In this document: one piece after another, positions 1 to 7,375 of the stretch
How positions within the stretch are numbered: position 1 is the first letter of the stretch
Layout of the letters: each line of letters starts with the position of its first letter
From: JBDLSY01 sp043777895
Lineage (GTDB): Bacteria; Pseudomonadota; Gammaproteobacteria; Burkholderiales; Burkholderiaceae_C
Reading direction: 5' to 3'
Length of the DNA stretch: 13,727 nucleotides
Assembly (NCBI GenBank): GCA_043777895.1
Contig: JAYWHD010000022.1
Location: 1 to 13,727, forward strand
Notes under the pieces: model-generated
Told to the model about the DNA's origin: nothing
What the model saw: the letters and a program-made list of their open reading frames with translations, nothing else
Database searches by the model: none
Position numbers and translations under genes: made by a program

Positions 1-1773
1 TTTCAAAATAGAATGGCTATTTTTTAGTAAATCACCCACTAACTCTGTGGGTTGATTAACCGCATTACGGCGTTCTGTCGCCCCTAACTGCCCTAACCAA
101 GGTGCTACCGCTGTAGTCGGATCAATGCGTAGCCAACCTTGTGTAGGGTGCCATACTTCAGCCCAAGCATGGGCAGAGTTATTATATACCTCAATCCAGC
201 CATCTTTTGGATTAAGTTCACCGCCTTGATAACCAGTGATTATTCTGGCAGGAAAGCCAATCATACGCATTAACACAACAAAACTTGCGGCAAAATGTTC
301 ACAATAGCCTTCGCGGGTATCAAATAAAAAACCATCAATCGCATCTTCAGTACGCCCTTTAGGCGTACGTGGCTCCGTAGAGTATTTAAAACTATTTTTA
401 TAATATAGTAATACTGCCTGAATATAAGGTATTGGATCATTAGCTAAGGTATTGACGGCTACATTAGACTGTATTTGAGTGCGTATTTGCTTAGCATATA
501 CTTGGCTTAATGGATTATTATTAATGGGTAATAATAAGTTATTATTTAAATCTTGCGGGGTATTCATCTTAAAGGCAGAGTTATATTCATTAATAATCTG
601 TGAGGTATTCATAGCTGGGATAGTACTAATCGCTTGTAGTGTTTCTTTTTCTAATAATAGAGTACTTGAAGCTGTCAAATCGGGACTGATTTTAGTATTT
701 AGATTACTATACACAGGGGTATCTAATAACACACGAAATGTTTGTTGATGAGGTTCTGTTACTAACTGATAACGTACAAGGTTGGTATTATTATTTAAAT
801 ATTTTAAACTACTGGGATAATTAATAGGTAGATTTTGTGTGTCAGCCCAAGATTTAGCAGACCAAATTAAGCCATCAAACTGACTTAATACTATACCACG
901 CCAATATAAACCCATAATAGCTTCTTTCGTATTGGGATGCGGAAATTGAGTATCAAATTTAGCGCGCAATGCTATGCCCTCGTTAGCCATTAGTTTTGTA
1001 AATTTCCCCGGATCTAAAGTATTACTTAAACCTAATTTTGAACCACCTGCGTCACTGGGTAAGCCCCATAGAGGTCCTAAAATACGTGGAAAAACAAAAA
1101 ACAATAAAAAAGTTAAGGGTAAGCCGTATAGGGCTAACTTTAATGTTTCACTCAATGAATGGCTATAACTAATAATAACAGGGTTATTTTTATTATTGAT
1201 AGATATTATAGAAGAATGAGTACCTATATACATATTAAAAAATATCCAAGCACTTAAAATTAAAGTAGCACTGACAATAACACTTAATAATACCCAAGCA
1301 GATTCTTGCTTTAAAAAAACAGTTAATAATAAAAAAAACAATAACCCTGCGATAATTTGAGCATCGCGTGCGTTACGGTATTCCCATAGTTTGAACACAC
1401 TTAATATACTAAGCCCAGCAATTCCAACTTCGCGTCCAAATACTGTTTTATAATGATAAAATAAACCGAGTATACATAAAATCGCCAGTACCGTTATAAG
1501 GTATTTATACTGTATACCTAAAAAAGATAATCGCTTATTTACACGGTTTTTTAAATGTTTTAAAGTATAATACTGCCAACTAATAAAAAACAAACAATTA
1601 ACTAAACTAACTAATAAAGCCCCATTTAAACCTTGTAGTATATGACACAATAAAGCACTCATAACAGCTATACCCATCCATAAGCGAGACAGGGTCAAAG
1701 CGGTTACTAAAGACTCATTATAATGAGTCGGTAAAATTGACAGTTTTAAATGTGACATTAAATAATATGACAT
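1..1773 (-). CDS. TgpA-like membrane transglutaminase (DUF3488 + transglutaminase core), 3' end outside window
   Basis: This reading frame is open from ATG at 1773 (alternative ATG at 1758) to the window edge, giving 591 residues with no internal stop in my codon-by-codon check. The first ~220 residues hold several hydrophobic helices, then the typical motif GPLWGLP and an extracytoplasmic region. The papain-like transglutaminase triad is visible: Cys in REGYCEHFAA (about residue 491), His in NSAHAWAEVW (about 535) and Asp in WLRIDPT (about 551). The family is usually 650-700 residues and ends with one more membrane helix and a DUF4129 region, which would lie beyond the left edge. It is the last gene of a moxR-DUF58-transglutaminase operon. 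Known members (Pseudomonas TgpA) have a periplasmic transglutaminase domain; the physiological substrate is unclear. No Shine-Dalgarno sequence is seen, so the choice between the two ATGs is open. Confidence 0.9.
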   Translation of the reverse strand, partial: MSYYLMSHLKLSILPTHYNESLVTALTLSRLWMGIAVMSALLCHILQGLNGALLVSLVNCLFFISWQYYTLKHLKNRVNKRLSFLGIQYKYLITVLAILCILGLFYHYKTVFGREVGIAGLSILSVFKLWEYRNARDAQIIAGLLFFLLLTVFLKQESAWVLLSVIVSATLILSAWIFFNMYIGTHSSIISINNKNNPVIISYSHSLSETLKLALYGLPLTFLLFFVFPRILGPLWGLPSDAGGSKLGLSNTLDPGKFTKLMANEGIALRAKFDTQFPHPNTKEAIMGLYWRGIVLSQFDGLIWSAKSWADTQNLPINYPSSLKYLNNNTNLVRYQLVTEPHQQTFRVLLDTPVYSNLNTKISPDLTASSTLLLEKETLQAISTIPAMNTSQIINEYNSAFKMNTPQDLNNNLLLPINNNPLSQVYAKQIRTQIQSNVAVNTLANDPIPYIQAVLLYYKNSFKYSTEPRTPKGRTEDAIDGFLFDTREGYCEHFAASFVVLMRMIGFPARIITGYQGGELNPKDGWIEVYNNSAHAWAEVWHPTQGWLRIDPTTAVAPWLGQLGATERRNAVNQPTELVGDLLKNSHSILK

Positions 1774-1841
1774 TAAATTATAAAAGTTAAGTTATAAAAG
1801 TATAAATATATAGATACACAAAAATTTAATTATATAAAGGC

Positions 1842-1894
1842 ATAACTATTAAATATTAAAAATAGTTATATTATATATAAATATAATAACTATT
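1842..1894. repeat. Three copies of a 9-mer (ATAACTATT), two forming an inverted repeat
   Basis: ATAACTATT occurs at 1842-1850, in reverse complement at 1861-1869, and again direct at 1886-1894, in the spacer between the DUF58 gene and the transglutaminase gene. The first two can form a 9-bp stem with a 10-nt loop. The stem is nearly all A/T and no U-tract follows on either strand, so a terminator role is not supported. The same 9-mer recurs at 3094 (minus), 4112 (minus) and 7431 (plus). Confidence 0.5.
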
Positions 1895-1908
1895 ATATAC
1901 TAATTACT

Positions 1909-2997
1909 TTAGTAGCGTGCCAAAGCAGCTAGGGCGTCATTAACATAATTTTTATTATAATAATCTTTATTCAAAAGGATTAAATCGTCATTTAAATAGA
2001 GTATAAAGTGAATATTTTTTTTCTGACAAAATAAAATTGAGGCACACAATTGTGATAACTGTTCTTCTAATGCTGTCTCGCTACAACTAGAGAAAGATAG
2101 TTGAACAATATAATGACTGAGTTTATCCGTTTCTAATACTCGATTAGCTACTATTCCTTTTGCTAAAGAAGCCCAATGTAAATGACGAATATTGACATAA
2201 TCATTGCTATCTAAATGCGACACTGTACCATCATTAATATTTGAAATAGTATTTTGATAAGCAGACTGTATAGTGTTATTGGGTGATTGTTGTAAAGGTG
2301 CTAGTTTAGCTAAAGCGATATGATTGTCAGTTAATACAGGGTATACTAAAATAGAACGACTATGAGTACTAGGAAATACGTATGACCAAGCATTCCATAA
2401 ACCTAACGGATAAGTAGTTTTTATACCTATTTTTTTTATATGATATTCTCCACGTTTTAGTGTATTTAATTCTAAGTAAATAAACGTATTATCTATATTA
2501 TCTATATTACTCATTTCATCTATATTGTTATTTACATTTTTATTATTGTTTTTAAGATATTCTTTTAAATGAATGTTTGATACTATTGGAAAGTAGTTTT
2601 CTTTTAAACTCAAATTAGATTGTTGTGTATCTTGTAATATAAATGATAATCCATAGTATGATTTAATGCCTGGTGATATTTTTAATTTTAATATACAAGC
2701 TTCACCAGAAAATACAGGTGAATTAGGCAGTAGTTCGATACACAAGCCTAATAGATTTTGATGCGTACGGTACATTGCCCCTAGACCAACAGAAAATATA
2801 AAGAATGTTAATAAGTAGCCCAGTGATAAGTTATAATTGATACACCCAATTAACATAGCAACTAAAAATAACAATAAATAAAATCCTTGACGCGTAGGCA
2901 TAATAAATATTGAACGGCTATTTAATGTATGTGAGCCTTCAGCAATACGTTTTTTTAACCAACCTTGCTGTATATTTTTTAAATAGTTACACTTCAT
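1909..2997 (-). CDS. DUF58 family membrane-anchored protein of a MoxR operon
   Basis: The 362-residue product has a positively charged N-terminus, two closely spaced membrane helices at about 38-57 and 59-77, then a soluble region. The DUF58 signature appears near 268-281 as YVNIRHLHWASLAKG, corresponding to the usual R-x-I-x-W-x-x-x-A-R/K pattern. The region after it would be the von Willebrand A-like fold. DUF58 proteins are found with MoxR AAA+ ATPases and are thought to be recruited by them; the function is not settled. Residues about 147-171 are an Asn/Asp/Ile-rich insert (NNNKNVNNNID, SNIDNIDN) encoded partly by a 9-bp tandem repeat at 2488-2505. The gene starts 60 bp downstream of moxR, in the same operon. 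The start at 2997 overlaps a tandem duplication that also copies the ATG, and no ribosome-binding site is seen. Confidence 0.88.
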   Translation of the reverse strand: MKCNYLKNIQQGWLKKRIAEGSHTLNSRSIFIMPTRQGFYLLLFLVAMLIGCINYNLSLGYLLTFFIFSVGLGAMYRTHQNLLGLCIELLPNSPVFSGEACILKLKISPGIKSYYGLSFILQDTQQSNLSLKENYFPIVSNIHLKEYLKNNNKNVNNNIDEMSNIDNIDNTFIYLELNTLKRGEYHIKKIGIKTTYPLGLWNAWSYVFPSTHSRSILVYPVLTDNHIALAKLAPLQQSPNNTIQSAYQNTISNINDGTVSHLDSNDYVNIRHLHWASLAKGIVANRVLETDKLSHYIVQLSFSSCSETALEEQLSQLCASILFCQKKNIHFILYLNDDLILLNKDYYNKNYVNDALAALARY

Positions 2998-3013
2998 AAT
3001 AGTTACACTTCAT
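2982..3013 (-). repeat. Perfect 16-bp tandem duplication covering the DUF58 start codon, with an 8-codon upstream ORF
   Basis: AATAGTTACACTTCAT occurs at 2982-2997 and again immediately at 2998-3013. Read on the minus strand, each copy begins with ATG. The upstream copy opens a mini-ORF (MKCNYYEV, 3013 down to stop 2989-2987) that repeats the first five residues of the main protein (MKCNY). Because 16 is not a multiple of three, it is in another frame and overlaps the true start codon by several bases. Such an arrangement could allow translational coupling, but it may simply be slippage debris. Confidence 0.75.
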
Positions 3014-3057
3014 AGTTGTAAGTTATAACTATAGTATACTTATTAGTATACTAGTTA

Positions 3058-3978
3058 TTAAGATAGCGGAGTATCATTTAAAATATTTTGACAAATAGTT
3101 ATTGCATCTAAATATATATTGTTTTTAGTCGTTACTCTATGGGCTGTTACCGCAGTCCAAACAGTTTGTACATCGTCTAAAATCACATAATCTCTGCCAT
3201 CTAACCAAGCACACGCTTTACTTGAAATCGCTAAAGCTTGCGCACCACGCGGTGATAAACCTTGCGACAAAGCTAAATGATTACGCGTCGCTGCGATTAA
3301 CTGTTGTAGATAATCCAAAACGGTATCACTTAAATGAATGGCTGCAACTTGAGTTTGTGCCGCTATAACAATGGCAGTATCACAATGCGGACGCAAAGAC
3401 AGTAAATATTCCCTAGGTGATATACCTGCAAGCAGTTGCCGTTCGGCATTTGCATTCGGTAAACCAATGCTTAGGCACATTAAAAAACGATCAAGTTGGC
3501 TTTCTGGCAATGGAAATGTGCCGATTTGTGATAACGGATTTTGAGTTGCAATAACAAAAAAAGGTTGGGGCAAAGCGTATTGATTTCCATCAATACTGAC
3601 AATACGTTCTTCCATCGCTTGTAAAAGCGCGCTTTGACTTTTACTAGGTGCGCGGTTAATTTCGTCAGCCAATAAAACTTGGTTAAATAAAGGCCCTTGA
3701 CGAAACTCAAATTGCTCACAATCTTTGCGGTAAATTTGCATACCCGTAATATCACTAGGCATTAAATCACTGGTAAATTGTATGCGTGCTGTTTGTAAGC
3801 CTAAACAATACGCTAAACTAGTCGCTAATAAAGTTTTACCGACACCAGGTTGGTCTTCAATCAGCAAATGTCCTTGTGCTAATAAGCCGATTAAAGCCAA
3901 CTGTATAATCTTGGGTTTACCCATGATGACGCTGTTTAATTGTGTTTGTGCTGCGTTAATATGAAAATGTACAGTCAT
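3058..3978 (-). CDS. MoxR-family AAA+ ATPase
   Basis: The 306-residue product is full length for a MoxR ATPase. Walker A is EDQPGVGKT (41-49), Walker B is VLLADEINRAP (Asp105-Glu106), sensor 1 is IATQNP (143-148), an arginine-finger candidate lies in ESQLDRF (Arg164), and sensor 2 is GLSPRGAQAL (Arg243). MoxR ATPases act as chaperone-like machines for maturation of partner proteins, often together with a DUF58/VWA adaptor. Here the adaptor gene follows after 60 bp and the transglutaminase gene after that. This is the first gene of the operon, and its promoter should lie in the ~200-bp divergent spacer at 3979-4176, though I could not pick out a clear -35/-10 pair. The start at 3978 begins MTVHFHINAAQTQ; no Shine-Dalgarno is seen. 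Confidence 0.95.
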   Translation of the reverse strand: MTVHFHINAAQTQLNSVIMGKPKIIQLALIGLLAQGHLLIEDQPGVGKTLLATSLAYCLGLQTARIQFTSDLMPSDITGMQIYRKDCEQFEFRQGPLFNQVLLADEINRAPSKSQSALLQAMEERIVSIDGNQYALPQPFFVIATQNPLSQIGTFPLPESQLDRFLMCLSIGLPNANAERQLLAGISPREYLLSLRPHCDTAIVIAAQTQVAAIHLSDTVLDYLQQLIAATRNHLALSQGLSPRGAQALAISSKACAWLDGRDYVILDDVQTVWTAVTAHRVTTKNNIYLDAITICQNILNDTPLS

Positions 3979-4120
3979 AATTTGTTTAATAAAAATAAAG
4001 TATTAATTGTTATTGTATTATTATATAATTATAATATTATATTAATATAATATTACTGTCTTATCACAATTATAAGATAATCTATATTTCATGTGTATTA
4101 TGGTATTAATTAATAGTTAT

Positions 4121-4148
4121 AAAATATAAAATATAAAATATAAAATAT
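4121..4148. repeat. Four perfect 7-bp tandem repeats (AAAATAT) in the divergent spacer
   Basis: The unit AAAATAT is repeated four times head to tail directly upstream of a further 19-bp duplication. The tract sits between the divergent moxR and HolD-like genes, about 30-55 bp before the latter's start codon. Copy-number change here could alter promoter spacing or leader length. Confidence 0.85.
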
Positions 4149-4183
4149 AAAAATATTATGAATATATAAAAATATTATGAATA
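4146..4183 (+). repeat. Perfect 19-bp tandem duplication covering the start codon of the HolD-like gene
   Basis: TATAAAAATATTATGAATA is present at 4146-4164 and again at 4165-4183. Both copies contain ATGAAT. The first ATG (4158) leads to a stop after three codons (MNI), ending at 4169; the second (4177) opens the 297-codon gene. The shift of 19 is out of frame, so the upstream ATG cannot extend the protein. Confidence 0.85.
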
Positions 4184-5070
4184 AAAAAAATAACTCAAAC
4201 AATTATACAGACGAAGGCGATAAAATAATCAATGCTAATTATTACTGGAGCGATGAGCAATTACGGGTAATGCGTGGCTTAAATATACCTATTTGGTATA
4301 CGCCTGTATTAAAAACAGTGACTACTATGCCTGTAGCATATAAAAGTAATAATAAAATAGAAATTATTCAACATAATACTAAAATAGCTAATGAAAAAAT
4401 ACCTAATGAAAAAGATTATTTAACTAAAAAAAACATACTTGACGACTATAAAATATTAAATTTAAATAACAGTACCATAACTGATTATATTAATTTTAAC
4501 GATATTAGTAACAGTATTAATAATAGCCTTAATAATTACTTGTTTATTATTAACCCTGTTAATAAAGACAGCATAGACAGCATAGATAATGCAAGTAATT
4601 TAGACAATAAGAATATTAATAATAATGAAAGTACTATTAAAGATAGTAAATTTTTTATAGATAACATTGATTATAATTTATTATATAATATAGCTGATTC
4701 CTTAAAATGGATATTAAATAAACGAGGTAATAAAAACAACAAGCAAGGTAATAAACAAGAGAATAATTATTTTGTAATGCCTGTACAGTTTAACTTAAAT
4801 AAAATTACTGCAACATTAAAACCAAAAGCTATATGTGTAATGGGTCAGTCACTGACGCATTACTTTGAAAATGACAGTCATTATTTGTTAAAAAAAATTA
4901 CAAAAAATGATATAAAAAATGATATAAATATACAAGACGAATTAAGTATCTATCATTGTAATGGTATACCTTTACTATTTATTAATAGTATTGATGAAGT
5001 GCGTAATAACTTGGTACTAAAAAGTAATGTTTGGTTTATGCTTAATTATTTCTTTACTTATATTGTTTAA
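4177..5070 (+). CDS. Uncharacterised AT-rich gene; possible divergent HolD (DNA polymerase III psi) / uracil-DNA-glycosylase-fold protein
   Basis: I do not recognise this 297-residue protein with certainty. Residues 24-42 (WSDEQLRVMRGLNIPIWYT) resemble the start of HolD, where a short helix is followed by LGI-x-x-W. Near the C-terminus PKAICVMGQSLTHYF (216-230) and GIPLLFINSIDEVR (263-276), followed by K-x-x-x-W (282-286), resemble the last strands of family 4 uracil-DNA glycosylases and HolD (LGxxA, then IP-L/V-x(8-10)-LRNPxxKxxxW). The catalytic His-Pro of the glycosylase motif, its early GE-x-PG motif and the Fe-S cysteines are absent, so a glycosylase activity is unlikely. Between these ends lie about 140 residues rich in Asn, Asp, Ile and Lys with internal repeats, suggesting slippage-driven expansion. 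The gene is clearly more AT-rich than its neighbours, yet the frame stays open for 894 bp. It diverges from moxR and converges with lgt, with 11 bp between the stops. HolD is an inference; a decayed or orphan protein is the alternative. Confidence 0.7.
   Translation: MNKKNNSNNYTDEGDKIINANYYWSDEQLRVMRGLNIPIWYTPVLKTVTTMPVAYKSNNKIEIIQHNTKIANEKIPNEKDYLTKKNILDDYKILNLNNSTITDYINFNDISNSINNSLNNYLFIINPVNKDSIDSIDNASNLDNKNINNNESTIKDSKFFIDNIDYNLLYNIADSLKWILNKRGNKNNKQGNKQENNYFVMPVQFNLNKITATLKPKAICVMGQSLTHYFENDSHYLLKKITKNDIKNDINIQDELSIYHCNGIPLLFINSIDEVRNNLVLKSNVWFMLNYFFTYIV
4902..4925 (+). repeat. Perfect 12-bp tandem duplication inside the HolD-like gene
   Basis: AAAAAATGATAT is present twice in a row, encoding the repeated K/N-N-D-I pattern around residues 243-250. 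A second, 9-bp duplication (GACAGCATA, 4567-4584) encodes DSIDSID. Both keep the reading frame. Confidence 0.85.
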
Positions 5071-5075
5071 ATTGT

Positions 5076-5103
5076 CAGTAATTAAAGTACTGTAATTTTT
5101 TTT
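5076..5103 (+). terminator. Weak hairpin plus T8 between convergent HolD-like gene and lgt
   Basis: CAGTA (5076-5080) and TACTG (5088-5092) can pair around a 7-nt loop, followed by TAA and eight T at 5096-5103. This could end plus-strand transcription of the HolD-like gene. The stem is short and overlaps the lgt stop codon, so the call is tentative; nothing comparable serves the minus strand. Confidence 0.35.
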
Positions 5104-5936
5104 AGCTTATTTTGAACCATTAAATAAATGCCTAATATTATCATTGGTATACTTAAAATTTGCCCCATACTTAAACCAAAGGTTAATAAACCTAAGTATT
5201 GATCAGGTTCTCGTGCAAATTCAACAATAAACCGACACACGCCATAACCTGCAATAAATAAGCCCATAATAGAACCTTTAGGACGTTGTTTGCGGGCAAA
5301 TAAGGCGACTATTATAAATAAAGTAAATCCTTCTAAACCTGCTTGATAAAGTTGTGAGGGGTGTCGTGCAACATTTGCAGCAAGGTCGCCTGCTTGTGGA
5401 AAAACCATAGCCCACCAAGCGTGTATATTTGTTGTACGTCCCCATAACTCACCATTGATAAAATTACCAATACGTCCCGCAGCCAAACCCAAAGGAATTG
5501 CAGGGGCTATAAAATCACCCAGTTGTAAAATAGATTTTTGACGCGATTTTGCCCATAGTGTTAATGCAAATACTACCCCAATAAATCCGCCGTGAAAGCT
5601 CATTCCACCTTGCCATAATTGTAATATTTCATTAAAGTGTTCAATATAATAACTAAGTTTATAAAAAATAACATACCCTAAGCGGCCGCCTAAAATAACG
5701 CCAACAGCTCCAAAAAATAGTATATCATCTACTTCTTGTTTATTAAATCCCTTTGCTGTATCAGTCTGCCATTTAATTTGCATTCGACAAACAATTAAAA
5801 AGGATATAAATGCCGCGACATACATAAGTCCATACCATCTTATTGATAATGGGCCAATGACCCAGTCAATAATTGGAATTAAAAATGAGTCTATTGTTAG
5901 TAAGTTAGGTGAAAATTGCGGGTGAATAATGGCCAT
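5082..5936 (-). CDS. lgt: Prolipoprotein diacylglyceryl transferase
   Basis: Lgt transfers a diacylglyceryl group from phosphatidylglycerol to the lipobox cysteine of prolipoproteins in the inner membrane, the first step of lipoprotein maturation. The 284-residue product has the usual length and about seven membrane helices. Visible motifs are IRWYGLMYV (32-40), GGMSFHGGFIG with the conserved His115, the family signature GRIGNFINGELWGR with Arg155 and Asn158, HPSQLYQAGLEG (192-203) and CRFIVEFAREPD with Arg235. These match the conserved His, Arg and Asn residues needed by E. coli Lgt. The start MAIIHPQFSP at 5936 fits the family; no Shine-Dalgarno is seen. It lies 85 bp downstream of ygfZ on the same strand, with a 9-bp repeat tract in the gap, so it may be co-transcribed or have its own promoter. 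Confidence 0.97.
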   Translation of the reverse strand: MAIIHPQFSPNLLTIDSFLIPIIDWVIGPLSIRWYGLMYVAAFISFLIVCRMQIKWQTDTAKGFNKQEVDDILFFGAVGVILGGRLGYVIFYKLSYYIEHFNEILQLWQGGMSFHGGFIGVVFALTLWAKSRQKSILQLGDFIAPAIPLGLAAGRIGNFINGELWGRTTNIHAWWAMVFPQAGDLAANVARHPSQLYQAGLEGFTLFIIVALFARKQRPKGSIMGLFIAGYGVCRFIVEFAREPDQYLGLLTFGLSMGQILSIPMIILGIYLMVQNKLKKITVL

Positions 5937-5982
5937 AAATGAGTATAATTTTTTTATAGAGCTAATATAAATATATATTTAT

Positions 5983-6018
5983 ATAAATAATATAAATAAT
6001 ATAAATAATATAAATAAT
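5983..6018. repeat. Four perfect 9-bp tandem repeats (ATAAATAAT) between ygfZ and lgt
   Basis: The unit ATAAATAAT is repeated four times without mismatch, ending 3 bp short of the ygfZ stop codon (6024-6022, minus strand) and about 46 bp upstream of the lgt start at 5936. It occupies much of the 85-bp spacer between the two minus-strand genes. Confidence 0.9.
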
Positions 6019-6021
6019 AAA

Positions 6022-7050
6022 TTATTGCGTTATATCAATAATTGGGTAAGGTAAAGGTAGTATATTTATTTTAGAGATAAACATAGTTTGATTTGAAAAA
6101 TTTACTACAGTATTTGAATTTTTTAGTTTAATTGAAATATAAAATTTATTAAATGTATTATTGACTATATTTGTATTATCATTAATAGTATTAACATCAT
6201 TGATACTAGAAGTTGTAAATAGCACCCATACATCAGTAGCTGATTGTGCTAATAATATTACTTTTCCGACAGAATTATTTGCTTGTTCAGAATCAAATAT
6301 ATCTATATCCATATCTACTTGATTATTGTTTAATAGGGTTTCTAATATTTGTTGTGTAGGTATACAGACCAGTGTGGCAATAGCAGCACGTTGCTTTAGT
6401 TTACCTAAGTACTGATTACGTGCAATAACCTCTTGACCCGGATAGCAGCCTTTACGAAAACTAATACCGTTAGTTAATTCAAAATTAGTACTTTGCGGGA
6501 CAAATTTTTCAGTATTGCTTGCATCAATCCAAGCAGTGCCTGTCTGAATATGTGCTAAATTCCAAGTGTAAACTGGATATTCAAAATTATCTTGATTTGG
6601 AGTATTGCTTAATGACAATGAAAAAGGGGTATGTATGTTTTTAGCCAATAAGTTAAGCGTAATGTGTGGACTTAAATGTTGCGTAGTAGTGTGAGTTAAA
6701 TCAACTGAATCATTGTGTGCAATAAACCAATTAATAGCCAACGGCTCACTGATTAAAACTTTAGCACGCAATACAAATAGCCTTAATTTAGGCAGTATTT
6801 TATGAGTTAAGTCTTTCGCGACCAGTAACCGAAAGCCGTTATCTATTTGCCAAATATAAAAACTGGCTATCATTCGTCCTTTAACATTGCACCAAGCTGC
6901 TCTCTTTATTTGGTTGGGCTGCCAATGTAATACGTCTTGTGTCAGTTGTCCTTGTAAAAACTGTGCGGCATCAATCCCTGTGATTTCAAATGTAGCAATG
7001 TTTTGTATAGGTAAATTTAAAGTACTAAACGGTGTGATTAAAGTGGTCAT
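6022..7050 (-). CDS. ygfZ: YgfZ/GcvT-like folate-binding protein, Fe-S cluster maintenance
   Basis: YgfZ is a tetrahydrofolate-dependent protein related to GcvT that supports assembly or repair of Fe-S enzymes such as MiaB. The hallmark K-G-C-Y-x-G-Q-E is present as FRKGCYPGQEVIAR (Cys202), followed by LGKLKQRAA. The N-terminal half carries the usual GIDAAQFLQGQLTQDV and AAWCNVKGRMIASFYIW motifs. The length of 342 residues is slightly above E. coli YgfZ. The excess is in the C-terminal third, with Asp/Ile/Asn-rich tracts at about 242-252 (NNNQVDMDIDI) and 283-300 (INDVNTINDNTNIVNNTF) that look like expansions in loops. It diverges from the tRNA-fMet gene across ~126 bp and precedes lgt on the same strand. 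No Shine-Dalgarno sequence is visible upstream of the ATG at 7050. Confidence 0.93.
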   Translation of the reverse strand: MTTLITPFSTLNLPIQNIATFEITGIDAAQFLQGQLTQDVLHWQPNQIKRAAWCNVKGRMIASFYIWQIDNGFRLLVAKDLTHKILPKLRLFVLRAKVLISEPLAINWFIAHNDSVDLTHTTTQHLSPHITLNLLAKNIHTPFSLSLSNTPNQDNFEYPVYTWNLAHIQTGTAWIDASNTEKFVPQSTNFELTNGISFRKGCYPGQEVIARNQYLGKLKQRAAIATLVCIPTQQILETLLNNNQVDMDIDIFDSEQANNSVGKVILLAQSATDVWVLFTTSSINDVNTINDNTNIVNNTFNKFYISIKLKNSNTVVNFSNQTMFISKINILPLPYPIIDITQ

Positions 7051-7158
7051 AGTGTATTTTAAATGATGATTTTATTTATTTGTACTATTAAATATACATA
7101 AATATACATTTAAATATATATTTGAATGTGTATTCAAGCACAACTATTAAAAGTAGTC

Positions 7159-7164
7159 TATAAT
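7159..7164 (+). promoter_or_regulatory. Likely -10 box of tRNA-fMet
   Basis: A perfect TATAAT lies 12 bp before the first base of the mature tRNA, which would put the transcript start near 7171, leaving a short 5' leader for RNase P. No -35 at the ideal distance is visible (TTCAAG at 7133-7138 is 20 bp away). The region upstream is very A/T-rich and could act like an UP element. Confidence 0.55.
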
Positions 7165-7176
7165 TTGATTATCAGA

Positions 7177-7253
<77 letters not shown>

Positions 7254-7375
7254 AACTTTCTTGTATAGACTAAAAAACGCTTATATAGAAAAAGTCGTTA
7301 TTAACAGTAATTAATTAATAATATTTAAAGCAAAAAATTAAATTAACTAAGCCGATTTAATTTAATCATAATATC

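Noticed and set aside
479..748. Open frame of 89 codons on the plus strand
   Set aside because: It lies wholly inside the transglutaminase gene on the other strand, has no recognisable domain and no ribosome-binding site.
974..1168. Open frame of 64 codons on the plus strand
   Set aside because: It is antisense to the transglutaminase gene, which reads through continuously with recognisable motifs.
1..1773. Broken or frameshifted transglutaminase gene
   Set aside because: Checking every codon from 1773 to the window edge showed no stop, and the triad residues are all in one frame.
4121..4183. CRISPR-like array or phage attachment site
   Set aside because: The repeats are contiguous, 7-19 bp and without spacers; no integrase or cas gene is present.
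4177..5070. Functional uracil-DNA glycosylase
   Set aside because: The C-terminal pattern is similar, but the catalytic motifs and Fe-S cysteines are absent, so at most the fold is shared.
7337..7366. Terminator after tRNA-fMet
   Set aside because: There is a perfect 10-bp inverted repeat (loop 10 nt), but it is A/T only and no U-tract follows on the plus strand.
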